Assembly (NCBI RefSeq): GCF_030453725.1
Contig: NZ_JAKDJU010000048.1
Coordinates: 1 to 19,661, forward strand
DNA length: 19,661 bases
Direction: 5' to 3'
Origin: Brevibacterium picturae
GTDB lineage: Bacteria; Actinomycetota; Actinomycetes; Actinomycetales; Brevibacteriaceae
A program made the translations under genes and the position numbers. Each line of letters starts with the position of its first letter. Positions within the stretch are counted from its first letter, which is position 1. The notes beneath the pieces are model-generated. The model made no database searches and had not been told where the DNA came from. It saw only the letters and a program-made list of their open reading frames with translations. Shown in pieces: positions 7,111 through 13,784 of this stretch.

Positions 7111-7791
7111 ATGAAGGCACTGTGGACTGTGGCGGCTGCGGCGATCGGCGCAGCCGCCTATGGGCTGAGTCGACCCGGGGTGCGCGCGACACTGCGCGAG
7201 GACCTCGATACCGTTCGCCGGCGCGACCCCGCGGCCACCAACGATTTCGTCTCGCTGGTCTCCTATCCGGGCATGCATGCGATCTGGGCCCACCGCGGCC
7301 TGCACCGCCTGTGGCGCAACGACACCGCAAAGGTGCCGGCCAGGCTGCTGTCGCAGGCCGTGCGGACCCTGACCGGCGTCGAGATCCATCCCGGTGCACA
7401 GATCGGGCGACGATTCTTCATCGACCACGCCAACGGAGTCGTCATCGGCGAAACATCGGAGATCGGCGACGACGTCATGCTCTACCACCAGGTCACCCTG
7501 GGCGGGACGTCGATGGAGCAGGCGAAGCGCCACCCGACCATCGGCAACCATGTCCTCGTCGGCGCCGGTGCGAAGATCCTCGGACCGGTCGTGGTGGGCG
7601 ACAACTCCTCGGTGGGTGCCAATGCGGTCGTCGTCAAAGACGTCGCCTCCGACTCGAGCGCAGTCGGAATCCCGGCAAAAGTCAGGCCGTATAGGAAGCT
7701 CGCCGACGCCGAGGCGGGCGGGTCGAAGGCCGATGACACGCGGTCCAAGGACGCCGACTTCGAGCTGATCGACCCAGCCATCTGGATCTGA
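7111..7791 (+). CDS. cysE: Serine O-acetyltransferase
   Basis: It acetylates serine with acetyl-CoA to give O-acetylserine, the substrate of CysK encoded just upstream. The left-handed beta-helix (hexapeptide repeat) domain covers about residues 88-195. Catalytic Asp105-His106 lie in FIDHANGVVIGE, and His141 lies in KRHPTIG. The SYPGMHAIWAHR segment (51-62) is typical of short bacterial forms. Start ATG 7111 has AAGGA at 7098-7102. Unusually, the first 25 residues form a hydrophobic, alanine-rich stretch (MKALWTVAAAAIGAAAYGLS), whereas related enzymes begin near TLREDLDTVRRRDP (residue 27). A later start would remove it, but I see no good one. The C-terminus carries a charged tail. Confidence 0.93.
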   Translation: MKALWTVAAAAIGAAAYGLSRPGVRATLREDLDTVRRRDPAATNDFVSLVSYPGMHAIWAHRGLHRLWRNDTAKVPARLLSQAVRTLTGVEIHPGAQIGRRFFIDHANGVVIGETSEIGDDVMLYHQVTLGGTSMEQAKRHPTIGNHVLVGAGAKILGPVVVGDNSSVGANAVVVKDVASDSSAVGIPAKVRPYRKLADAEAGGSKADDTRSKDADFELIDPAIWI

Positions 7792-7940
7792 GCAGAACCG
7801 GCATCCGGATCTGACCGGACCGTCCGTCTGAGTCCGACTGTTCCGAAGACATCATTCGCCGGGTTTGCCGAGCTGACGTCCCTGAGGGGATCTCGACTTG
7901 GCAGGCCCGGCTTTTGTGTTGCCGCCACAGCCCTCATCGG

Positions 7941-7961
7941 GTCTGGGGGCTGCCCCAAGAC
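7941..7961. repeat. Imperfect dyad between cysE and the LLM operon
   Basis: GTCTGGGGGCTGCCCCAAGAC reads almost the same on both strands, with one mismatched pair and a single centre base. It has no T run after it, so it is a poor terminator. It may be a protein-binding site or a weak hairpin in the 281-base gap between cysE and the next gene. Confidence 0.35.
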
Positions 7962-7992
7962 TGCTCGGGAATACTTCCCATCCACTGTCTGT

Positions 7993-8024
7993 TAAACTTT
8001 CAACTAGTTACTTCAAAACTGAAG
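7993..8024 (+). promoter_or_regulatory. Candidate promoter and MarR operator of the LLM operon
   Basis: This A/T-rich patch contains TAAACT (7993-7998), a possible -10 box. It also holds four AACT/AGTT half-sites, at 7995-7998, 8002-8005, 8006-8009 and 8017-8020. The middle two form the palindrome AACTAGTT. CTTCA/TGAAG (8011-8015 with 8020-8024) is a second inverted repeat. MarR proteins bind such A/T-rich palindromes, and a marR gene is the third gene of the operon. No other site in the window looks like it. The link is inferred. Confidence 0.45.
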
Positions 8025-8072
8025 CTATTCGGTTCGATGAGGGCTCGCGAGCGACGAGCAGAAGGAGCAGAC

Positions 8073-9251
8073 ATGGAATTGGGAATCTTCACCATTGGAG
8101 ACGTCACCACTGATCCCACCAATGGCACCACAGTGTCTGAGAACCAGCGGATCAAGAACACGGTCGAGATCGCCAAGAAGGCCGAAGAGGTCGGCCTTGA
8201 CGTCTTCGCCACCGGGCAGCACCACAACCCGCCGTTCGTCGCACCCGCGAACCCACCGGTCCTGCTCGCGAACATCGCGGCACAGACGGAGAGGCTGCGC
8301 CTGTCAACGGCCACCACCCTGATCACGACGACCGACCCGGTGCGCATCGCCGAGGACTACGCCTATGCTCAGCATCTCTCCGACGGGCGCATCAGCCTGG
8401 TCATGGGACGCGGCAACACCGGACCCGTCTACCCCTGGTTCGGCAAGGACATCCGCTCGGGCATCCCGCTGGCGGTCGAGAACTACAACCTGCTCTACCG
8501 TCTCTGGCGGGAGAAGAACCTCGACTGGGAAGGCAAGTTCCGCACGCCCCTCAACGGGTTCACCGTCACACCGACACCACTCGACGATGTCCCGCCCTTC
8601 GTGTGGCACGGATCGATCCGCAGCCCCGAAATCGCTGAGCAGGCCGCCTACTACGGTGACGGCTACTTCCACAACAACATCTTCTGGCCCATGTCGCACA
8701 CCGCACGCATGGTCCAGCTCTACCGCCAGCGCTACGAATACTACGGACACGGAGCGGCGAACCAGGCGATCGTGGGACTCGGCGGTCAGGTGTTCATGCG
8801 CAAGAACTCGCAGGACGCCGTCAACGAGTTCCGCCCGTACTTCGACAACGCACCGGTCTACGGCCACGGGCCCAGCCTTGAGGACTTCTCGACGCAGACC
8901 CCGCTGACCGTCGGATCACCCCAGCAGGTCATCGAACGCACCCTGAGTTTCCGCGACTGGGCCGGGGACTACCAGCGTCAGCTCTTCCTCATCGACCATG
9001 CGGGACTGCCCCAGAAGACGGTGCTGGAACAGCTCGACCTCCTCGGCGAGGAAGTCGTCCCGGTCCTGCGGAAGGAATTCGCGAAGAATCGTCCCGCCGA
9101 TGTCCCCGACGCACCGACTCACGAATCGCTCGTCCTTCGCCACCGCGAAGGCCGGGACCCCATCCCCGGCGGCGGACCCGGATCGCGTGCCTATGCCGAC
9201 CGTCAGACCAAGGCCGCAGAGCAGAAAGACACCCAAGGAGCTGATCGCTGA
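8073..9251 (+). CDS. LLM-class flavin-dependent monooxygenase, CE1758 type
   Basis: A 392-residue luciferase-like monooxygenase that should use reduced FMN and oxygen to oxidise an unknown small molecule in the cytoplasm. It starts MELGIFTIGDVT. Family features include EEVGLDVFATGQHHNPPF, the LSTATTLITTTDPVRIAEDYA segment, and HLSDGRISLVMGRGN around the flavin pocket. The long C-terminal tail (SLVLRHREGRDPIPGGG and on) is hydrophilic. ATG 8073 has GAAGGAG at 8061-8067. Its stop overlaps the start of an FMN reductase of the matching CE1759 type, which fits the two-protein scheme in which one enzyme supplies FMNH2 to the other. The substrate cannot be told from sequence. Confidence 0.9.
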   Translation: MELGIFTIGDVTTDPTNGTTVSENQRIKNTVEIAKKAEEVGLDVFATGQHHNPPFVAPANPPVLLANIAAQTERLRLSTATTLITTTDPVRIAEDYAYAQHLSDGRISLVMGRGNTGPVYPWFGKDIRSGIPLAVENYNLLYRLWREKNLDWEGKFRTPLNGFTVTPTPLDDVPPFVWHGSIRSPEIAEQAAYYGDGYFHNNIFWPMSHTARMVQLYRQRYEYYGHGAANQAIVGLGGQVFMRKNSQDAVNEFRPYFDNAPVYGHGPSLEDFSTQTPLTVGSPQQVIERTLSFRDWAGDYQRQLFLIDHAGLPQKTVLEQLDLLGEEVVPVLRKEFAKNRPADVPDAPTHESLVLRHREGRDPIPGGGPGSRAYADRQTKAAEQKDTQGADR

Positions 9252-9940
9252 TGCGGATACTGAGCATCACGACCTCGCTGAGCGAGGACTCGACCACACT
9301 GAAACTGGCGAACAAGATCACCGCGGCGGCCACCTCGGCGGCAGACGATGCGGGCCTGAGCCCGGAGACCGAAAGCGTCAACGTGCGGAACCTGAGCTCG
9401 GACCTCACAGATATGGCCCTGACCGGGTTCCGCTCGGAGAACCTCGAGGCGGCATTCGCGCAAGTCGCCGAGGCGGACGTGATCGTCACCGTCGCACCCG
9501 TGTACAAGGTTGCGCCGGTGGGACTGCACACCCTGTTCTGGCAGCTCATCGACGAGAAGGCACTGGCGAACAAGCCCGTGCTCATCGGCTCCACCGGCGG
9601 CACACCGCGGCACTCGCTGGCAGGAGAGACCGTGCTGCGCCCGATGCTGTCCTACCTCAAGGGCATCGTCGTGCCGACGACGGTCTTCGCTGCCACCGAT
9701 GACTGGGGCAGCGTCGAGGGCGGCCGCAGCCTGGGCGCCCGGATCGCTCAGGCCAGCGCCGAGCTGATCGGATTGGCGGCGAGCCTGAACAGTGTCGCAG
9801 CTGCTCCGCATGCGGGGGCCGAAGCCTCGTCCGCGACGACCGGTGAGTTCGGCCGTGCTGGGACGCGGAGAAATCCGAGCATCGATGATGAGTTCAATCC
9901 CGAGTTCATCACCCCGTTCGCTCAGCTTCTCGAGGGCTGA
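9251..9940 (+). CDS. FMN reductase partner of the LLM monooxygenase, CE1759 type
   Basis: A 229-residue flavodoxin-like NAD(P)H-dependent FMN reductase, presumed to feed FMNH2 to the monooxygenase encoded just before it. The N-terminus ILSITTSLSEDSTTLKLA is the phosphate-binding loop of this fold. ADVIVTVAPVYKVAPVGLH (about 74-92) is the substrate/flavin loop, and VLIGSTGGTPRHSL follows. The ATG shares its first base with the monooxygenase stop codon, and AAGGAG lies at 9235-9240, so the two proteins are made together. The last 45 residues are low-complexity and hydrophilic. The pairing matches a recognised family duo; electron donor and target are unknown. Confidence 0.88.
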   Translation: MRILSITTSLSEDSTTLKLANKITAAATSAADDAGLSPETESVNVRNLSSDLTDMALTGFRSENLEAAFAQVAEADVIVTVAPVYKVAPVGLHTLFWQLIDEKALANKPVLIGSTGGTPRHSLAGETVLRPMLSYLKGIVVPTTVFAATDDWGSVEGGRSLGARIAQASAELIGLAASLNSVAAAPHAGAEASSATTGEFGRAGTRRNPSIDDEFNPEFITPFAQLLEG

Positions 9941-9942
9941 CG

Positions 9943-10407
9943 ATGGTTGAGATCAAGCTCGGAATCGGTCGTGACGCCCTGGCGCAGAGGTCGTGGCGGG
10001 TGTACTTCGAGACCTCTCAGCGCATCAGACAGAACCTCGAGGGAAACCTCAAGAACCGTGCAGGGCTGACCGTCAGCGACTACAACACGCTGCTGCTGCT
10101 GTGGGAGGAGCCGACCCACACGCTGACGATGAGCGTGCTGGCCAGGAAGCTGGTGTTCTCACCGTCACGGCTGAACTATCGGATCAAGGTGCTCGAAGAC
10201 GCCGGTCTGGTGACGAAGACGGAATGCGCGGACGACAAACGGGCGCACAACGTCGGCCTCACCGAGGCTGGGGCCCAGGCCTTCCTCAACGCGGGGCGCC
10301 AGCACCGGGAGAACATCGACGAGGTCTTCCTCTCCCATGTCGACGATGACGAGCTCGAGGTCATCGAGGCAGTGTTCGCACGGATCGGCAAGGCCCTGCC
10401 GGAGTAG
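9943..10407 (+). CDS. MarR-family transcriptional regulator
   Basis: A 154-residue winged-helix regulator. Residues about 42-110 carry the DNA-binding domain: MSVLARKLVFSPSRLNYRI is the helix-turn-helix with its recognition helix, and ECADDKRAHNVGLTEAG is the wing, with the Asp-Lys-Arg typical of MarR proteins. Helices at both ends should form the dimer interface. The ATG is two bases after the FMN reductase stop, and GAGGG lies at 9932-9936, so it is the last gene of that operon. It likely controls its own operon through the half-site cluster at 7993-8024, released by a ligand related to the monooxygenase substrate. That role is inferred from position. Confidence 0.9.
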   Translation: MVEIKLGIGRDALAQRSWRVYFETSQRIRQNLEGNLKNRAGLTVSDYNTLLLLWEEPTHTLTMSVLARKLVFSPSRLNYRIKVLEDAGLVTKTECADDKRAHNVGLTEAGAQAFLNAGRQHRENIDEVFLSHVDDDELEVIEAVFARIGKALPE

Positions 10408-10461
10408 ACCTGCCGGGGTCGGCCAGCCAGATCGAACCTGCCCGAATGGCTCGGCTCGTGG

Positions 10462-10467
10462 GACAAT
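10462..10467 (+). promoter_or_regulatory. -10 box of a probable leaderless transcript
   Basis: GACAAT lies six bases before the dehydrogenase ATG at 10474, so transcription would begin at or next to the start codon. No ribosome-binding site is visible before that ATG. The match to consensus is moderate and no -35 box stands out. Confidence 0.4.
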
Positions 10468-10473
10468 GTGTCT

Positions 10474-11421
10474 ATGTCGATCAAGACCATTGCCTTTCCA
10501 GACTCTGAACTCCGCAACCGCGTCATCGCCCGGATTCCGGCGCACCAGCGCGCCAACGTCGACCTGGTCGTCTACTCGGACGCCGATAAGTCGGCGAAGC
10601 TCAGCCGCGACGACGTCGACGTCGTCGTGCTCCCGTACCTCAACTCGGGGCCGACCATCGAACTGCTCGACGAGCTGCCGAATCTGGGGCTGGTCATCAC
10701 CCAGACCACCGGCTACGATCCCGTCGCGCACCTGCCGGAGCGTGGAATCCAAGTCGCGACCGCCTCGGGCGTGCACACCGGCGGCACGGCCGAACTCGCC
10801 CTGGCCCTGACTCTGGCGAGCCTGCGCGGCATCGACGATGCCGTTCGCGCGCAGGGCGCGAGGATCTGGAACCACAAGCGCAACCGCTCCCTGCAGGACC
10901 GCCGCGTCATGATCATCGGCGCCGGCGAGATCGGCTCCGCGATCGCCGATCGGTTCGAACCCTTCGAGGTCGACCTCACGCGGGTCGCGACCACCGCACG
11001 CGAAGACGACCGCGGCCAGATCCACAGCGTCGATGAACTGCCGACGCTCCTACCCCACACCGAGGTGGTCGTCCTCATCACGCCGCTGACCGAGGCGACG
11101 AACAAGCTCGTCGACAAGGACTTCCTCGCCCGGCTGCCCGACAACGCACTCATCGTCAACGTCGCCCGCGGCAAGGTCGTCGACACCGACGCGCTGGTGG
11201 CCGAACTGAGCACCGGGCGCCTGCATGCCGCCCTCGACGTCATGGACCCCGAACCGCTGCCGGAGAATCACCCGCTGTGGGGGAGTCCGAACACTCTCAT
11301 CACACCCCATGAGGGAGGCGACACCTCGGCGTTCGAGCCTCGGGTGGTGCAGATTCTGGCCGAGCAGGTGCGCCGCCTCAACGACGGCGAACAACCGCTC
11401 AACCTCGTCTCGGGGGAGTGA
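10474..11421 (+). CDS. D-isomer 2-hydroxyacid dehydrogenase
   Basis: A 315-residue NAD-dependent dehydrogenase of the D-2-hydroxyacid family (relatives of phosphoglycerate dehydrogenase and glyoxylate/hydroxypyruvate reductase). The nucleotide-binding loop GAGEIG is at 149-154. The catalytic Arg232 lies in NVARGKVVD, the Glu near 260 in DVMDPEPLP, and His279 in ITPHEGG. The loop TTGYDPVAHLPERGI and the GTAEL segment are also typical. I chose ATG 10474, which sits where a leaderless start is expected; a GTG at 10468 would add two residues. It follows marR by 66 bases but appears to have its own promoter. The substrate is not predictable; it reduces or oxidises a 2-keto/hydroxy acid. Confidence 0.88.
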   Translation: MSIKTIAFPDSELRNRVIARIPAHQRANVDLVVYSDADKSAKLSRDDVDVVVLPYLNSGPTIELLDELPNLGLVITQTTGYDPVAHLPERGIQVATASGVHTGGTAELALALTLASLRGIDDAVRAQGARIWNHKRNRSLQDRRVMIIGAGEIGSAIADRFEPFEVDLTRVATTAREDDRGQIHSVDELPTLLPHTEVVVLITPLTEATNKLVDKDFLARLPDNALIVNVARGKVVDTDALVAELSTGRLHAALDVMDPEPLPENHPLWGSPNTLITPHEGGDTSAFEPRVVQILAEQVRRLNDGEQPLNLVSGE

Positions 11422-11452
11422 CCTGACCCTGCTTCACAGAGTGACCTGACCC
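11416..11452. repeat. 14-bp perfect direct repeat before ilvD
   Basis: GAGTGACCTGACCC occurs at 11416-11429 and again at 11439-11452, 23 bases apart. The first copy overlaps the stop codon of the dehydrogenase. The pair ends about 105 bases before the ilvD start and could be a tandem regulator site or a small local duplication. Confidence 0.6.
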
Positions 11453-11497
11453 CGCGCCACTGAATGAACTGAGCGCATTCGGGCGAACTGTTCAAAA

Positions 11498-11521
11498 CAA
11501 GTTCCAACATGCGAGAACTTG
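11498..11521. promoter_or_regulatory. Inverted repeat in the ilvD promoter region
   Basis: CAAGTTC (11498-11504) and its exact inverse GAACTTG (11515-11521) are separated by ten bases, so the arms lie 17 bases apart centre to centre. If transcription starts at the ilvD ATG, the site spans about -60 to -37, a usual place for an activator such as a LysR protein. The regulator is not in the window. Confidence 0.45.
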
Positions 11522-11545
11522 GCCTATGCAGTGTGGACTCCGGCG

Positions 11546-11551
11546 TAGAGT
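11546..11551 (+). promoter_or_regulatory. -10 box of a probable leaderless ilvD transcript
   Basis: TAGAGT fits the TANNNT pattern and ends six bases before the ilvD ATG. No ribosome-binding site lies before that ATG. Together these suggest that the mRNA begins at the start codon. Confidence 0.5.
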
Positions 11552-11557
11552 GCCTGC

Positions 11558-13270
11558 ATGAGCATTGATACGAACACCACCTCTCCGGACATCAAACCCC
11601 GCTCCCGCGATGTGACCGATGGCCTCGAGGCCACTGCCGCCCGCGGCATGCTGAGGGCCGTCGGCATGGGCGATGACGACTGGGTCAAACCACAGATCGC
11701 CATCGCGACCTCGTGGAACGAGATCACCCCGTGCAATATGTCACTTCAGCGCCTCGGCGGAGCCGCCAAGGAAGGCGTCCACGAATCAGGCGGATTCCCA
11801 CTCGAATTCGGCACCATCTCGGTCTCCGACGGCATCTCCATGGGCCACGAGGGCATGCACTACTCTCTGGTCTCGCGCGAAGTCATCACCGACTCCGTTG
11901 AGACCGTGATGAGCGCGGAACGCCTCGACGGCTCGATCCTCATGGCCGGCTGTGACAAGTCGATCCCGGGCATGCTCATGGCATCGGCCCGACTCGGCCT
12001 CTCCAGCGTCTTCCTCTACAACGGTTCGATCATGCCGGGCACCGCGAAGATGTCTGACGGGTCCGAGAAGGAAGTCACCCTCATCGACGCCTTCGAGGCC
12101 GTCGGCGCCTGCCGCGCTGGAACGATCACCCAGGGCGACGTCGACGCCATCGAACGCGCCGTCTGCCCAGGTGAAGGTGCCTGTGGTGGCATGTATACCG
12201 CCAACACCATGGCCTCGGCCGCCGAGGCCATGGGCATGTCCCTGCCAGGTTCGGCCGCACCACCGGCCATCCACCGGGACCGCACGATGTTCGCCCGCAA
12301 ATCCGGTGACGCCGTCGTCAACCTGCTGCGTCAGGGAATCACGACGAAGGACATCATCACGAAGGAATCGCTGCACAACGCGATCGCCGTGGTCATGGCC
12401 TTCGGCGGCTCGACCAACGCAGTCCTCCATCTGCTGGCCATCGCCCACGAAGCCGGAGTCGAACTCGCGCTCGACGACTTCAACCGCATCGGTGACAAGG
12501 TCCCGCACCTGGGCAACGTCAAGCCCTTCGGTCAGTACGTGATGAACGATGTGTTCAAGATCGGCGGCGTGCCCGTGGTGATGAAGGCTCTGCTCGACGC
12601 GGGGCTGCTCAACGGCGACTGCATGACCGTGACCGGCAAGACCGTGGCAGAGAACCTCGAGAGCATCAATCCGCCGGATCCCGACGGCAAGATCCTGCGT
12701 GCGCTCAACAATCCGATCCACGCCACAGGCGGTCTCACCGTGCTCCAGGGGTCGATGGCTCCCGAAGGCGCAGTCGTGAAGTCCGCCGGCTTCGACGCCG
12801 ACATCTTCGAGGGCACCGCACGCGTCTTCGACCGGGAGCAGCCGGCCATGGATGCCGTGCTGGGCGGTGAGCTGAAGAAGGGCGACGTCGTCGTCATTCG
12901 CTATGAAGGACCCAAGGGCGGCCCCGGCATGCGCGAGATGTTGGCCATCACCGGCGCCATCAAGGGTGCAGGAATCGGCAAGGACGTCCTGCTCATCACC
13001 GACGGACGCTTCTCGGGCGGATCCACAGGTCTGTGCATCGGACACGTGGCACCCGAGGCCGTCGACGGCGGTCCGATCGCATTCGTCGAGGACGGCGACA
13101 AGATCACCGTCGACATCGCTGCGCGATCGATCGAGCTCCACGTCGACGATGCGGTCCTCGCCGAACGTCGCAAGACCTGGACGCTGCCGGAGAACCACCG
13201 CCTGACCGGGGTCCTCGGAAAGTACGCGAAGCTCGTGCAGTCGGCCTCCACCGGAGCCGTCTGCTTCTGA
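11558..13270 (+). CDS. ilvD: Dihydroxy-acid dehydratase
   Basis: IlvD removes water from 2,3-dihydroxy-isovalerate and -methylvalerate to give the keto acids that lead to valine, leucine and isoleucine. The 570 residues are typical. Three cysteines that can hold the Fe-S cluster are visible: Cys59 in NEITPCNMSL, Cys132 in AGCDKSIPG and Cys209 in GEGACGGMYTANTM. Lys134 is nearby and DGRFSGGSTG lies toward the C-terminus. Three cysteines at these places are seen in [2Fe-2S] members such as the mycobacterial enzyme. The ATG has no ribosome-binding site but lies right after a -10 box. Other ilv genes are not in the window, so it appears to be a single-gene unit, ended by a strong terminator. Confidence 0.97.
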   Translation: MSIDTNTTSPDIKPRSRDVTDGLEATAARGMLRAVGMGDDDWVKPQIAIATSWNEITPCNMSLQRLGGAAKEGVHESGGFPLEFGTISVSDGISMGHEGMHYSLVSREVITDSVETVMSAERLDGSILMAGCDKSIPGMLMASARLGLSSVFLYNGSIMPGTAKMSDGSEKEVTLIDAFEAVGACRAGTITQGDVDAIERAVCPGEGACGGMYTANTMASAAEAMGMSLPGSAAPPAIHRDRTMFARKSGDAVVNLLRQGITTKDIITKESLHNAIAVVMAFGGSTNAVLHLLAIAHEAGVELALDDFNRIGDKVPHLGNVKPFGQYVMNDVFKIGGVPVVMKALLDAGLLNGDCMTVTGKTVAENLESINPPDPDGKILRALNNPIHATGGLTVLQGSMAPEGAVVKSAGFDADIFEGTARVFDREQPAMDAVLGGELKKGDVVVIRYEGPKGGPGMREMLAITGAIKGAGIGKDVLLITDGRFSGGSTGLCIGHVAPEAVDGGPIAFVEDGDKITVDIAARSIELHVDDAVLAERRKTWTLPENHRLTGVLGKYAKLVQSASTGAVCF

Positions 13271-13303
13271 GCAGGAATCACCCGATGACCTGATCATCGA
13301 ATA

Positions 13304-13328
13304 GCCTCCCCGCCGCTGAGCGGGGGAG
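13304..13328 (+). terminator. G/C-rich hairpin after ilvD
   Basis: CTCCCCGC (13306-13313) pairs with GCGGGGGAG (13320-13328) with one bulged G and a six-base loop. It lies 35 bases after the ilvD stop. There is no T run, so it may be an auxiliary hairpin in front of the stronger terminator that follows. Confidence 0.4.
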
Positions 13329-13337
13329 CGATCCATC

Positions 13338-13381
13338 GCCGAGGCGGTGCGGACCAGCGTCCGCACCGCTTCGGCTCTTCT
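13338..13381 (+). terminator. Strong intrinsic terminator of ilvD
   Basis: A 17-bp stem (13338-13354 with 13359-13375) contains a single G-U pair and closes a CAGC loop. It is followed by TCTTCT (13376-13381). The terminator at the right end of the window has the same GGC-TCTTCT ending. Confidence 0.85.
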
Positions 13382-13544
13382 GTGGCCGAGTTGGCCGAAG
13401 GAAAGTGTGCGGTCGATCGCAATCAAGCGCTCAAGCGCTCGAAGGGGTCAATGAGCCCCGCATGTTACCCAAATGTAACCCCGGCGTGTCGCCCGAGAAT
13501 CTGCGGTACAAGCAGGGGAGGCAAAAGAAATTGCGCAAGGCTCT
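13382..13544. other. Gene-poor stretch with short repeats
   Basis: This is the first part of the 400-base gap between the ilvD terminator and the peptide transporter; promoter and leader follow from 13545. It is richer in A/T than the genes. TCAAGCGC is repeated in tandem at 13423-13438. GTTAC (13464-13468) and GTAAC (13475-13479) form an inverted repeat with a six-base centre, a possible regulator site about 100 bases before the likely transcription start. The two overlapping open frames here (to 13609 and 13635) have no protein-like composition. Confidence 0.45.
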
Positions 13545-13591
13545 TTGTGCGGAGCATCACATCTGTATACAGTACAACTTACGTTCAGTTG
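13545..13591 (+). promoter_or_regulatory. Promoter of the peptide transporter operon with overlapping operator
   Basis: TTGTGC (13545-13550) and TACAGT (13568-13573) are 17 bases apart, a good -35/-10 pair. The 10-bp perfect palindrome CTGTATACAG (13563-13572) covers the -10 box. It resembles operators of GntR-family repressors, which often have a TGTATACA core. A second inverted repeat, CAACT/AGTTG (13575-13579 with 13587-13591), lies over the expected transcription start. A repressor bound here would block the operon. Its gene is not in the window. Confidence 0.6.
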
Positions 13592-13662
13592 TTTGTGATG
13601 ATTCATTGAGGATCCGAACAAAGTCGCTGAACTGACAGCACTTTCGCGCAAAGGAATTTTGA

Positions 13663-13776
13663 TTGCAGATGACTCGTAAACCCCTCGAGATTCGCAAAGA
13701 GATCTATTCGCTCATCCCCGGGCCGATGCACCATTCAGAGAAGAATCACGGAAGTCGTCGCGTCGCAGCCATTTAG
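13663..13776 (+). CDS. Possible leader peptide or small protein before the peptide transporter
   Basis: A short frame begins at TTG 13663 (37 residues) or ATG 13669 (35 residues) and stops with TAG at 13774-13776, eight bases before the first permease gene. From the ATG it begins MTRKPLEIRKEIYSLIPG and ends HGSRRVAAI; it is basic and has no membrane segment. AAAGGA (13650-13655) lies seven bases before the TTG, a good ribosome-binding site. The permease itself has only a weak AGG next to this stop codon, so its translation may depend on this frame. About 60% of codons end in G or C, lower than in the neighbours. I do not recognise the sequence. Confidence 0.4.
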   Translation: MQMTRKPLEIRKEIYSLIPGPMHHSEKNHGSRRVAAI

Positions 13777-13784
13777 GTCTCGGC

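Noticed and set aside
11786..13426. 546-residue open frame on the minus strand across ilvD
   Set aside because: It is a shadow of ilvD: the composition is rich in Asp, Gly, Val and His from reading high-GC codons backwards, and no motif is present.
13382..13635. Two overlapping 75-codon plus-strand frames after the ilvD terminator
   Set aside because: They run through the promoter and operator region, their residues look random, and no good start signal is seen.
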